Positions 10,886 to 20,864 of a stretch of DNA of 64,000 bases are shown in pieces (the first letter of the stretch is position 1; every line of letters starts with the position of its first letter). Both the position numbers and the translations under genes were made by a program. The notes beneath the pieces are model-generated. The model searched no databases. It was given only the letters and a program-made list of their open reading frames with translations, and had not been told where the DNA came from. Location of the stretch: positions 1,550,001-1,614,000 of the forward strand of contig OZ251235.1 of the NCBI GenBank assembly GCA_965240325.2, given 5' to 3'. The stretch is from Rebecca billardiae RCC1528. Lineage: Eukaryota > Haptophyta.

Positions 10886-10985
10886 NNNNNNNNNNNNNNN
10901 NNNNNNNNNNNNNNNNNNNNNNNNNNNNNNNNNNNNNNNNNNNNNNNNNNNNNNNNNNNNNNNNNNNNNNNNNNNNNNNNNNNNN
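10886..10985. other. Assembly gap (100 N)
   Basis: Exactly 100 undetermined bases, the usual placeholder for a scaffold gap of unknown length. Sequence, and possibly repeat copies, are missing here. Linkage of the two sides rests on the assembler. Confidence 0.98.
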
Positions 10986-11029
10986 TTGTAGTCACCGGCA
11001 TCAGCTGCTTTAGCACTTAGTAGGGGGCT

Positions 11030-11195
11030 AAAGTGGCGCGGCGCAACGTGTACGTAAAGTAGATGGCGGCAGCGGTGCTCTGGAACGTGGTGTTGTTCAC
11101 CCGCGTCACCGTCCTCGAGTCGAGCAGCGCGTTCAATAAGCTACGCGGCGAACGTAGTCCTGGTCGGCGTCGCCGGTCGAGGTGCTGCTTGCCAT
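11030..11195 (-). pseudogene. Broken copy of the HTH-USP gene N-terminus
   Basis: Read on the minus strand from an ATG at 11195, this segment aligns codon by codon with the first part of the gene at 20865. It has STSTGDADQDYVRR against STSAGDADEDRARR, then LLNALLDSRTVTRV against VLNVLLESGAVKKV, then TTFQSTAAAI against STLQSIAAAI. A five-base insertion after the RRV codons shifts the frame, and the alignment ends in unrelated sequence, so the copy is dead. The dispersed copy near a gap suggests a multicopy, possibly mobile, gene family. Confidence 0.7.
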
Positions 11196-11800
11196 CGCCC
11201 CACACGTGCTCGCGATCGGGCCCACCTCTGTTGTTTGCGTCTGGGCCTGTGACGGGGCCGCGACGACTCGACACGAGCATCTATGATATCATCATCAGGG
11301 CTACTGTGACACGTGAAGCGGCAGAATAGAATCTCATTTACGAGCATTGATACGACGCGCGGTCCAACGTGAAGCGGTACTAGGGAAAGAATCTTTCAAT
11401 ATATGGCTCATTTACGACGAGCAGCACGGATACGACGCGGTCTAATGACCCATTGTTCATACATGAATGGGTCGTCATAAACGGCGGGCTCATTTATGAC
11501 CAGACCGCGGGCCCTGGGGCTGGGTGATCAGAACCGGCCAAAGGCAGTCCAGCACCCAAGTAATAAATGCTGTACCAGCTCGCTACGTCGTCGCTCCTTG
11601 AACTTGAGGCAATCTGAATCTCAATGCATGGCCGAAAAAAATCGCTTGTAACTTCGGTTCGTTACGTTACGCATCCTAAAGGGCGTGAGTTTTTTGGACG
11701 GACGGGCGTCACACCGGCGCACGCTTTACTGATGCAGAATCTTGTGGGCGCGCCCATTTCTCGTGAATACATGTGTCGTTAAGGAGTACCTCAACAATTG
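11196..11800. other. Unassigned AT-richer region
   Basis: No coding signal. The string gagaatctcatttacgag-like (about 11325-11345) and atatggctcatttacgacga (about 11400-11420), plus the phrase 'catttatgac' near 11490, show short local repetition around 'ctcatttacgac'. No known element recognised. Confidence 0.4.
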
Positions 11801-12230
11801 AAACTCGGTCTCCGCCAGCCCTATGAAAATCGCCCCCCGTCCGACCTTTATTTGTTTTATTGATCAAAGATCTTTTTGAAATAAAGTGGTCAGGGCGTCA
11901 CTTAGAGCCCGCAGTGCGGGCTCCACGCTGCGCGCCCCCGCCCTGCACCGCGGGCTATACATTATGGCCCGCGGTGCAGGGCGGAGCGCGCAGCGTGGAG
12001 CCCGCACCAGCGGGCCCGAACCACGTTTCAAAAAGATCTTTGATCAAGAAAAAAGGGACGGGGGGCGATTTTTAGGGCTGGCGGAGACCGAGTTTCGAGT
12101 TTTTGAGATCGCATAGAGAGGTCTATTAGGCCGAAAATAAGCGCGCCCAGCTGATTCCCTTAAGTAAAGTGCGATCTGGACGTCAGCTGGACGTGACATT
12201 AGTGTAACGGTTCGTTACGAGCGCGATTTT
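11801..12230. repeat. Interspersed repeat family R1, palindromic copy
   Basis: The right arm (11964-12230, 267 bp) is nearly identical to 50603-50869 and its first half to 20182-20327. The left arm (11801-11955) is a diverged inverted copy of the right arm's first part: it contains the reverse of the 'gatctttgatcaa' core and of the 'gcccgcggtgcaggg' end, so the locus is a large palindrome. No ORF of note, no poly-A and no obvious target-site duplication. A foldback or MITE-like nonautonomous element fits; a structured RNA gene family is an alternative. Confidence 0.85.
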
Positions 12231-12435
12231 AAGTATGAGATTGCCGCCAACCGCCAACCGATAAAAACGGCAAGGCAAGGGCTCGGGAAATTTGATCACT
12301 TCTAAATGTGAATAGTAAAATGCTCTCCCCGAGCGCGCCTGTCGCCTCGCAGGCCGCGCGTCTCGCTCCCTCTCCCCGAGGCTGAGCTCGCGGCCCGCCT
12401 GTCACCTCGCAGGCGCGCGCCACGGACACATGCGC
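12231..12435. other. Spacer before the 414-bp duplication
   Basis: Contains a short direct repeat, cgcctgtc(g/a)cctcgcagg, near 12340 and 12398. No gene seen. Confidence 0.4.
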
Positions 12436-13263
12436 GACGAGATCGCGGCGGGGGCGGCGAGATCGCGGCGGGGGCGACGGGCAACAACCTGCCCGCGGGC
12501 GCGTTCGTCACTCGAGGAGCAGCGCGCAAGGGCGAGCCGAGTCCGGAGCACGCGAGCTCGTCGCTCGCCGACCGGAGCAGAGCGCGCCGCCCGCCGCCGC
12601 CGAGCGAGCGGCGCGGCAGAGCTGATGAGCCGGATGCGCCCGGAGCTCGCGCGGCTGAAGGGCGAGCTCGAGCACGCGAGCTCGCGCCTCGACGCCGAGC
12701 CCGAGCTCCTCCTCAACTCAGTCGACGGCGGCGCGGAGGTCCGGCAGCAGCGTGAGGACTCACAGACAGTGTGAGTGAGCCGCGCGCAGCTCAGCCTGCC
12801 GCTGGCAGCCGCCGTCTTCGAGGCCGACGCGGCGGAGGAGGCGGCGGGCGACGAGATCGCGGCGGGGGCGGCGAGATCGCGGCGGGGGCGACGGGCAACA
12901 ACCTGCCCGCGGGCGCGTTCGTCACTCGAGGAGCAGCGCGCAAGGGCGAGCCGAGTCCGGAGCACGCGAGCTCGTCGCTCGCCGACCGGAGCAGAGCGCG
13001 CCGCCCGCCGCCGCCGAGCGAGCGGCGCGGCAGAGCTGATGAGCCGGATGCGCCCGGAGCTCGCGCGGCTGAAGGGCGAGCTCGAGCACGCGAGCTCGCG
13101 CCTCGACGCCGAGCGCGAGCTCCTCCTCAACTCGGTCGACGGCGGCGCGGAGGTCCGGCAGCAGCGTGAGGACTCACAGACAGTGTGAGTGAGCCGCGCG
13201 CAGCTCAGCCTGCCGCTGGCAGCCGCCGTCTTCGAGGCCGACGCGGCGGAGGAGGCGGCGGGC
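12436..13263 (+). repeat. 414-bp tandem duplication with coding character
   Basis: Two units, 12436-12849 and 12850-13263, are almost identical. The unit is 414 bp, exactly 138 codons, so duplication preserves frame. One plus frame reads as a helical, Glu/Arg-rich peptide (AELMSRMRPELARLKGELEH, ASSRLDAERELLLNSVDGG), followed by a good splice donor (ACAGTGTGAGTG near 12767 and 13181) and an acceptor-like GCTGGCAG before AAVFEADAAEEAAG. It therefore looks like an exon-intron-exon fragment of a coiled-coil protein gene that was duplicated. I do not recognise the parent gene and no full-length product can be assembled, so it is probably a fragment or pseudogene. Confidence 0.6.
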
Positions 13264-13762
13264 GAGCACGGCGGCGCGGTGGAGCAGGCGCGCACGCGCG
13301 GCGGCAGGCGCGACGCGCCGCTCGCCTCGTTCCACCGCCCCGAGCTCCGCTCGGTCGGTCTCGGTGCGCGGCTGCGCAGCCGGCAGGCCGGCGGGCCAGC
13401 AGTCTGCAGTGGCGCGCGCTCTCGCTCTGCCGGCACGAGGCGTGCCGGCTGAGCGACCAGCGGCCCGTCGTCGAGCGCATGGCGCAGGGCGAGTACCTCA
13501 AGCAGGTGCGCCCGCTCGCGCGCACGCGCCGGCTCGCGACCAGCGGCCCTTCGTCGAGCGCATGGCGCAGCGCGAGCACCTTGCAAGCTGAAGCAGGTGC
13601 GCCCGCACGCGCGCACGCGCCGGCCCGGCGCCGCGCGGCGCCTCTCGCCCTCTCGCCCTGCGCGCGCCGCCGCCCCGCTTCCCCGCGCGGCCCGTCCGCG
13701 CCTCTCGCCCTGCGAGCGCGCCGCCCCGCTTCCCCGCGCGGCCCGTCCGCTGGTGTCCCATG
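13264..13762 (+). pseudogene. Continuation of the duplicated gene fragment
   Basis: One frame reads LQWRALSLCRHEACRLSDQR then PVVERMAQGEYLKQ, then a GTGCGC donor near 13506. The last part is duplicated in tandem (13454-13530 and 13533-13622), with the second copy broken by a stop after EHLAS. Further on, a roughly 60-bp GC-rich unit at about 13635-13755 is also duplicated. Serial small duplications and the in-frame stop argue for decay. Confidence 0.45.
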
Positions 13763-13907
13763 CCACCCTTGGCCGTGCGCGCCCGCATACTCGCGCCGAG
13801 TCCGAGACTCGGTCTCGGCCTCGGGTCTGACTCTCCCTCTCAGAGTGGCTGAACTGTCTTTCTGACTCGGACTGACTGACTCGTCAGTCTCATTCTCAAC
13901 CACTGCG
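13763..13907. other. Unassigned, simple-sequence-like
   Basis: Contains runs of actgactgact type (13868-13895). No gene. Confidence 0.4.
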
Positions 13908-13968
13908 CCGCGGGCCCCGAACTGCGTTGGTTCTACGGAAAAGGACCGCGGAACGCGGTCATATATTA
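13908..13968. repeat. Repeat family R2, copy 1
   Basis: Shares about 60 bp with 21926-22006 and 52155-52235, including 'gggccccgaact' and the perfect hairpin gaccgcggaacgcggtc (7-bp stems, GAA loop) followed directly by an atatat tail. See findings. Confidence 0.8.
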
Positions 13969-14457
13969 TTCATTCGTCCGTCTTCTTGAACATTAAGAGA
14001 CTGACGGATGAATTTTATTATTATTATATTTGATGACGATATTTTTGGACGACGACCACCAGCAGCAGACAGTCTCAAGTATTAGTGTAGATTCACTTCG
14101 TCGTCAAAGTGCTGCATGCGGTGTGCTGTATTGGCGGTAGTGTACGTATGGGAACACAATGCGCTCTCAGTCAGATGGGCGGCTGCCAGGGTCGGGGAGC
14201 GACACCTGGCGCCGGGCGGAGCGCTGCGTGCGCAGTCGTCGTGCGCGAGCAGTCGTGGCGTGGTGCAGTTTCATGGGCGTGTGAAGGGGCATGGGCGCAG
14301 GGCCCACTGGGAGCTGGGCGCGTGGCCCGCTGCGGGCCGAGCGGGCGGCGGTCGTCGTCGTTGGCGGCGCCCGCGGCCGGCGCGGTGGCTCGTGACGGCG
14401 GGCGGTGGCGTCCGGGCCGGCGCGCTTGCGGCGCAGCGCGGCGCGGCGCGGCGCGCG
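13969..14457. other. Unassigned flank of the fusion gene
   Basis: AT-rich at 13970-14110, then GC-rich 3' flank of the minus-strand gene. No feature recognised. Confidence 0.35.
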
Positions 14458-16082
14458 TCACAGCTTGAACTGCTTGGCGGAGCGCCACCAGCGGTTGAAG
14501 CCCGGCACGCGCACGGGCGGCGTCGCCGTCATGGCCACCGGCGGCGGCAGGTGCGTGAGGTTGCCCGCCGTCACCGTGCGGTGGGCGGAGAACCAGATGA
14601 GGCGCGTGATGCGGAACACGTACTCCGCCCAGCCCGGGCACGCGGCGCCAAACTGCGCCATCCACGTGGCGGTGCCGCAGAGCGAGACGCGGACGCGCAG
14701 CCCGCGGAGCATCTCGCCGCGCTGCGCGGCGAGCTGCCGGTGGCACAGCGCGAGCACCACGCCGTACGCCCCCAGGAACCCCGTCGCGTAGTCGATCTGC
14801 GAGACGAGCTGATAGCCGAGCAGTGCCTCGTCCTCGAGCGCGGCGACGCCCGCGCAGAAGTTGGCGTTCTGCTGGAAGCCCTTGCGCCCGGCGAAGGGGC
14901 CGTCGAAGCCGTAGCACGCGACCTGGCAGTACACGAGGTGCGGGCACACGCCGAGCACGTCGTCGATCGCGAAGCCGTGCCGCGCGAGCACGCCGTCCGT
15001 GTACCCGTCGATGAGCACGTCCGCAGCGCGCAGCAACGCCCACAGCCGCGCCTTGCCCGCGTCAGTCTCGAGGTTGAGCTCGTAGCTCAGCTTGCCCGCG
15101 TTGGCCTCCTCGTCGAAGAGGTGGCGGCGCGGCCGCGCGTGCGTGACGATCTTGATCACCGTCGCGCCGTGGTCCACGAGCGAGCGCCCGACCACGGGCG
15201 ACGCGATCACGTGCGAGAAGTCGAGCACCAGCACGTCAGAGAGCGGCCGCGTGACGCTCAGCCCGGTCGGGAGGAGGCGCGCGCCGCCTGGCGTGGGCGT
15301 GTGGCGCACGTCGATGTCGATGAGGGGCGAGGCGAGGACGGCCTTGCCCTGCTCGCTCGCGCGCCACTCGCCCGGCGTGCGGCACAGCGTCGCCGCCAGC
15401 CCCTTCGCCTGCATCGCGCGCTCGAGCTCGGCGCCGTCCCAGCGCGCACAGCCGGCCGCGATCGGGCCAACCTTGGGCTCGCACCCGCCGAAAAAGTCGA
15501 GGATCCCTTGCTTCAGCTTGGGGAAGCCGCCGTGGAGGAAGACGGAGCGGCCGTCGGCGCAGGTGTACGCCTTGCGCACCGGGTTCACCTTGCCCTCCTG
15601 CTCGATCGTCGAGGCGAACCCGTCGCACCCCTCGTACGCGCCCACGCTCGGCGCGACCTTGAGAAAAAGATACGCGCCCGTGGCCAGCCCCGAGTCGGCG
15701 CGCGAGACGCGCACCTGCTGCGCCTCGCCCGTGCGCAGCTCGAAGAGGTCGGCGGCGGCGAGGGCGAGCGCGCCGAGGGCGGCGCCCGCGCCGTGCTCCA
15801 CCGGCAGGTACGTCGGCAGCACCGAGCCGTCGTCGTCGAAGCCGAGGGTCGAGTGCAGGCCCTGGCCGGCGGGCGCGGCCGGCGGCGCGGGCGCGGCCGC
15901 TGACGCGCCGGGTGATTCCTTGCGCGGCAGCGGAGACTGCACGCCGAGCCGCTCGAGCAGCGCGGCGGTGGGCGTGGACTCGGGCGGCGCGGCGGCGCCG
16001 TTGCCGTTCGCGCCGCCGGCGTGCCCGTTCGCGCCCGCGCCGCCACCGCTCGCGCCCGCGCCGCCGCCGTTCGCGCCGCCCG

Positions 16083-16113
<31 letters not shown>

Positions 16114-17517
16114 GCCGCCGCCGCCGCCGCCGCCGACGCTGTCGGTCGCGTGCCGCCCGACGCGGTACTTGAGCAGCTGCTTGGTGGCGGGGTGGTCGAG
16201 GAGGGCGTCGAACGCGCCGGGCTCGCCGTAGTCGAAGAAGCCGTCGCGCCTGTGCGCCTCGTACGTCGCCTTCATCTGCGCGTACTCGCCGAACAGCCGC
16301 CACCACACCCACGCGCGCAGCTTGAAGTCCGCCCACGCGTGCGCGAGGCTCTGCAGCGCGCTCGGCGGCGGCCGCGCGTCCTCCTCGCGCACGAGGTGGA
16401 ACTCGAAGCCGTGCGCGTCGCGCGTGAGCGCGGGGGCGGAGGGCGCGCGCCCGCCGCGCCGCCGCGCCGCCGCGCCGCCGCCGCCGCCTCCAGACCGCGC
16501 GCACAGCGCGAGCAGCGCGCCGAGCACGAGCGCGGCCACGCACGCCTCGTGCACGCGCGTCGCGGAGTAGGAGCGCATCGAGGCGCCGCCCGCCGCGACC
16601 GTGCCCGCGGCGAAGGCGTGCGGGAAGGGGCGCGAGGTGACGCGCGAGGCCTCGCGCGCGGGGACGCGCACAAACTCGAGCAGCTCCTTCCACCCGTGCC
16701 CGCGCGTCACGTCGAACTCGAGTAGGTTCTCCTTGGGGACGATGGATTTGATGAACGCGCTGTGCCGCGCAAAATCGTCCGCCCAGCGCGCGCGCCCGCC
16801 CGTCGGGTCGGGGTCGCCGTAGACGAGCTCGTCCGAGCGGCGCCAGATGTAGCGCAGGTGCGGCAGCTTCTCCAGCTCGAACCCGCCCGCCGGCTGCACC
16901 ACGCCCACAGCGCGGAGCACCGGCCCGACGCGCAGCGTGCGCGAGATGGCCGAGAGAAGCAGCCGGTGCGCCTGCCGCCCCCAGTGGTACAGGTGCGAGG
17001 ACGCGTAGTACTTGTCGTACGAGCGGATCCACGCGCTCACGTCGCGCGTGGTCAGGATGAACTTGGCGTCCGGGTACGCGCGCACGATCTCCGGCGCGAG
17101 CAGCGCGTACCACACGTCCGCGACCGCGTCGACGCGCGGCGAGTCCAGCAGCTTGTGCACGTCAGGGCGAGAGATGCGCCCGGCGAGGTAGTGGCTCCAA
17201 AAGTCGAGGTGGTGCTCGACCGTGTGCTGCGTGTGGTAGACCGACATGTTGAGCATCTCGAGCGCCGCCGCGACCGACGACGTGCCCGTGCGCGAGAGGC
17301 CGACCACCGCGACGAGCGGCCGCGCGCGCGACGGCGCGCGCGCCGACACGTCCGCCACGCTCACATTGGCGGGCAGCGACCAGTCGGATGGCGTCGTGTC
17401 GAGGGCGCGCTCGCCGCTCGAGGTGAGGTAGAGCACCGCGACGAGCGCCGCGATTGCCACGTGGCCGAAGCGCAGGTGCAGAATGAGCATGCTGCGGCGG
17501 GTCGGGACCAGGGCCAC
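14458..17517 (-). CDS. Sulfotransferase-like / family III CoA-transferase fusion
   Basis: A single 1019-codon open frame with two enzyme-like halves. Residues about 10-32 form a signal anchor (LILHLRFGHVAIAALVAVLY). Residues about 68-300 resemble the P-loop sulfotransferase family: VVGLSRTGTSSVAAALEMLN matches the PAPS-binding loop, later FILTTRDVSAWIRSYDKYY. A second hydrophobic helix lies near 320-337, then Gly/Ala/Asn-rich linker around 460-515. Residues about 395-1000 carry a family III CoA-transferase (CaiB/BaiF, AMACR-like): FLHGGFPKLKQ, CRTPGEWRASEQGKAVLASP, RPLSDVLVLDFSHVIASPVV, GATVIKI, ADVLIDGY, PHLVYCQVACYGFDGPFAGR. The Asp of QIDYATGFLGAYG is a candidate for the catalytic Asp. No stop or convincing splice site separates the halves, so the model is a true fusion, but two genes joined by a missed intron or assembly error remain possible. 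Substrates unknown. Confidence 0.8.
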
Positions 17518-17798
17518 GGGCGCGCTCCGCTGCAGCGCGGACGCAGGATTCTCGCGGTCCAGATGGCGCAGCCGCTGACGTCAGACCGATCATTCATCAA
17601 CTTTCCGGATCTGCGATGTCCGGGCGCGGCCCGTCTCATGTCTTGCCGGAGTCTTGGTTCTCTCCTCCGATTGAACCCCCTTGCTCCGGACTGCGCCGCC
17701 ATCGCACCTCGGCGGGCACACCGCACTCGCGTGAAGCGAGCGATGGCGGAGAGTACCAGCCAGGCACCCGGCTGGCTGATGTGGAGGTCGTGAGCAGC
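17518..17798. promoter_or_regulatory. Divergent promoter interval
   Basis: Lies between the start of the minus-strand fusion gene (17517) and the preferred start of the plus-strand gene (17799). The two genes are head to head, so this 281-bp interval probably carries both promoters. The frame of the plus gene is open across most of it, so part may be coding if the ATG at 17616 is used. Confidence 0.3.
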
Positions 17799-19124
17799 AT
17801 GGCGGCGCCCAACGGCACGCGCGGAAACAGCAGCAGCGCCGCGCTGCACCGCTTGGCGACGCTGCTCATCTGGCAGCGCATGCTGCGGCTGCAGACGTAC
17901 GTGCCAGGCGTCGACCTGCAGCTCCTCGACCCGCAGCCCGTCCCGCGCCTCCGTCGGCCGCGCACCATTGGGATCTACTATCAGCAGGAGTTTGCGCTCG
18001 AGGCCGGCGGCGTCGACGGCATTGCGTTCTACCACGAGCTGACAGGCCGGCTGCGCTCCGTGCGCGGCTGCGGTATGCTGCGATCGCTGTACTGGTACAC
18101 GCGCCGCTACCGCGACGTGCACACGTGCCATCGCAGGGCAGCCGTGCCGCACGCGAAGCAGGTGTGGTACGACGTCGACAGGGACGACCCAGCCTTTGCC
18201 AAGCTGCACGGCACGGAGTTCCGGCCGGCGTTCCAGAGGAGCGGCCGGTCGAAGGGCCGGTGGGCGACGGTGCCTCCCACGTGGATCGCTCCGCCCACGT
18301 GGGAGTACAACTACCTCACGCTCGGCAGCACGCTGCGCTGGCCGTTCGACCGGCGGCGGCCGCTCGTCCTCGTCTCCAACAAGTTCACCTCCGAGTGGGC
18401 GCACCCGCCGACCAACTTCATCTCGGTGGCGGAGCTCGAGCGGCTGGCGGGCATGGTCGTCGCGGCGGGCGGCACCCTCGTGTACAACCGCGTGAGCGGC
18501 TCGAAGCTCAAGGGCGTGAAGGAGGACGGGCAGAAGCCGTACGAGCTCGGCGACAAGGCGATGCTCCGGCGGCGGATCGCGGCGCCGCGCAGCGCGTGGG
18601 CGGGGCGCGTGTTCCTGATGGAGGACCTGCTCGAGAGCCTCGGCGCGGAGGTGGCGTCGGCGGGGTACAACGCGCTGCAGCTCGCGCTGATCGGCCTCGC
18701 CGGCTGCACCGTCGCCGTGCAGGGCGGCAACTCGTGGCTCGCCGCCAAGGCGGGCGGGCACATGGTGATCTTCCACCAGCGCGGGACCGAGGTGAACCAG
18801 GCGTACCGGTACACGTTCCCGCTGCTCGGGATGGCGCAGGCGATCACCGTGACGCGCGAGCGGGACGGCGTTGCGGACGAGCTGGGGCGGTTCCTGCACG
18901 CCGGCCGCTGCGTCCGCCACCCGCCCGACCAGCCGAGCGCGTGGGGCGCGAGCGAAGAGCTCGCGGCCGCGTGGGCCACGCCGCCCGCAGACGCGCTCGA
19001 GCGAGTGCTGCGCGCCAACGGCCTCTACTACAGGCAGCTGCAGCGCGTGCCGGAGAACAACCTGAAGGGCCCGGCCGGGCCCACCATGCGCTGGAACGCG
19101 TCGGCCATCGGCTACTACACGTGA
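17799..19124 (+). CDS. Unrecognised conserved-looking protein, possibly glycosyltransferase-like
   Basis: A 441-residue ORF from the Met at 17799 (502 residues if the ATG at 17616 is used; the extra part is low complexity and lies in the promoter interval). It has steady globular composition. Notable stretches are RRPRTIGIYYQQEFALEAGG, RPLVLVSNKFTSEWAHPPTN, a helix EDLLESLGAEVASAGYNALQ and GCTVAVQGGNSWLAAKAGGH near the C-terminus. The last element (QGGNSWLAAKAGG followed by VIFHQRGTE) resembles the nucleotide-sugar-binding end of some eukaryotic glycosyltransferases, but I cannot name a family. No signal peptide or TM helix is clear. Divergently paired with the sulfotransferase/CoA-transferase gene. 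Confidence 0.6.
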   Translation: MAAPNGTRGNSSSAALHRLATLLIWQRMLRLQTYVPGVDLQLLDPQPVPRLRRPRTIGIYYQQEFALEAGGVDGIAFYHELTGRLRSVRGCGMLRSLYWYTRRYRDVHTCHRRAAVPHAKQVWYDVDRDDPAFAKLHGTEFRPAFQRSGRSKGRWATVPPTWIAPPTWEYNYLTLGSTLRWPFDRRRPLVLVSNKFTSEWAHPPTNFISVAELERLAGMVVAAGGTLVYNRVSGSKLKGVKEDGQKPYELGDKAMLRRRIAAPRSAWAGRVFLMEDLLESLGAEVASAGYNALQLALIGLAGCTVAVQGGNSWLAAKAGGHMVIFHQRGTEVNQAYRYTFPLLGMAQAITVTRERDGVADELGRFLHAGRCVRHPPDQPSAWGASEELAAAWATPPADALERVLRANGLYYRQLQRVPENNLKGPAGPTMRWNASAIGYYT

Positions 19125-20181
19125 TGGCCCGTGCGCACACTGTTGGCTGAGTTCAATCGTGGCTCCGGCTTCGGTCCCCCCCCCCCAGTCCGGTCACTGG
19201 AGCCTTACATCTTGACACTGCAATCGGCGGGATCGCCGCCTCTGATCTATGGTACGATCTGGCTCTGGCTTCGGTTGACCCCTGCCTGAGAGACGGGCAC
19301 TGTGTGACCGTGTGAGCTCCTTCATGTAAATCATGAACTGTAGTCACTCGGAGTGAGACACTCGTGAAAACTGCACAGAAGGACCTCAATGGATATGCCT
19401 AGCAGATGATATGCCGATGACTTCAGAGCGATATATTGATGGGCCAATCTGACGAATAACTTCGGGCATTCGCCGATTCGGGGCAACTCACTTCCTCTAT
19501 ACTATAGTTCATCAGCGACTCTATTTTTACTATATATATGCCATGTACCCATTTCAGACTCTGGTCAGAACACGGTCCGGGAGCCGGAGCGATCTACTGA
19601 AAATATGCCACCGGACTGGGTAAATAGCTATGAAAATAGATGAGTCTGAAGTAGCGTCACAAACTGAGTTTCACACCCTGGGCACTTATTGGCCATCCAT
19701 AGCAACCCTACTTGGGGCCCTGTGGGACACTTCGGGTGTTCCGTTCGGCCGCAGGAATGCGAAGATCATTTTCGTCGGTACGCCCGGTTTCTATGACCGG
19801 ACTGGCAGGGGTCAACCGGAGCCAGAGCCTTCTATACAATATATATAGCTATATATATATAGCTATATATATAGTGAAATAGTATCAATTCGGAACCTAT
19901 ATTGCCATTGGGAGATGCTCGGATGCGCCGATGCGATATACTTTTCTCGTTGACCTGGAAGACGACATCGTCCGTGGTCCGCTTGGTTGACTTCAGCTCG
20001 GGGCCAAGACGTACCGGAGCTGGGGGGGGGGTTGGACCGGAGCCGGACGAGCCTCGTCATCCGACGATCAGCGCACCATCATCAGCAGCAGACTATACTA
20101 TAGTACCCCCATATATCGTGACAGCTAACTTACTACGCGCGCGCGCACTACGCGCACGCAGTCAAACAGTAGGCATCATTT
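19125..20181. other. Unassigned AT-richer intergenic region
   Basis: Contains a C run (19177-19186), a G run (about 20022-20030), and a palindromic array of 'tatatatag/ctatatata' around 19838-19880. No supported gene; short ORFs have no recognisable content. Confidence 0.45.
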
Positions 20182-20327
20182 ATGGCCCGCGGTGCAGGGC
20201 GGAGCGCGCAGCGTGGAGCCCGCACCAGCGGGCCCGAACCACGTTTCAAAAAGATCTTTGATCAAGAAAAAGGGACGCGGGGGCCGATTTTTAGGGCTGG
20301 CGGAGACCGAGTTTCGAATTTTGAGAC
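20182..20327. repeat. Repeat family R1, truncated copy
   Basis: Matches the first about 145 bp of the R1 copies at 11964 and 50603 (gcccgcggtgcagggcgg end, gatctttgatcaag core, gggctggcggagaccgag) with small indels. It then diverges after about 20327, so the distal half is missing or eroded. Confidence 0.85.
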
Positions 20328-20520
20328 CCTCTCTACAGATGCATCACGGAGAAAAAAACCGCGCCCACGACATTCCCCTAATCAATCGTGGACGGCCGGG
20401 CGTGAGAGTTCACTTCTGTGTGAAGTAGGACGGTTACAAGTCCAATACAAGCGTCAGCTTCTTTGAGGCTATTTTTGCACGTCCTTACGGGATCAGCGAA
20501 GTAACCAACCGATATATATT

Positions 20521-20692
20521 AGCTTCGTCGGGGTCGTATTCACTACTGGAGAACATTTGCACCGCGCTTCGTATTCATATGTATGGTTCACGCAGGCATA
20601 AAATCGCTTCGTCGGGGTCGTATCCACTATACTGGAGAACATCATTTGCACCGCTTCGTTTTCATACATTGTAATGTATATGGTTCGTGGAC
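20521..20692. repeat. Approximately 85-bp diverged tandem duplication
   Basis: Two adjacent units start gcttcgtcggggtcgtat (20522 and 20608) and continue with cacta..actggagaacat, ttgcaccgc and ttcatac/ttcatat. The second is longer by several small insertions. No coding content. Confidence 0.75.
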
Positions 20693-20864
20693 TGCTACGG
20701 GGTCGAGCAGAATATCATCGATATTCATCAGGCGCACGTGTGCGTATTCATCATCAGCCTTCGGAAATTGGGAGTAGCTATTGGCCTTTTGCCCTCTGGC
20801 GAGCCAGTTCGGTGCGCACTTGAGCAGGCCTTGAGCAGGCTCGAGGCCACTTTGTTGCGCTCAC

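Noticed and set aside
17361-18920. 519-codon minus-strand ORF overlapping the divergent gene pair
   Set aside because: It crosses the starts of two better-supported genes and has shadow-type composition (His/Arg/Val-rich).
19838-19880. Palindromic 'ctatatatag' array as a possible replication origin
   Set aside because: Simple AT repeat; no other origin features, and eukaryotic origins cannot be called from this alone.
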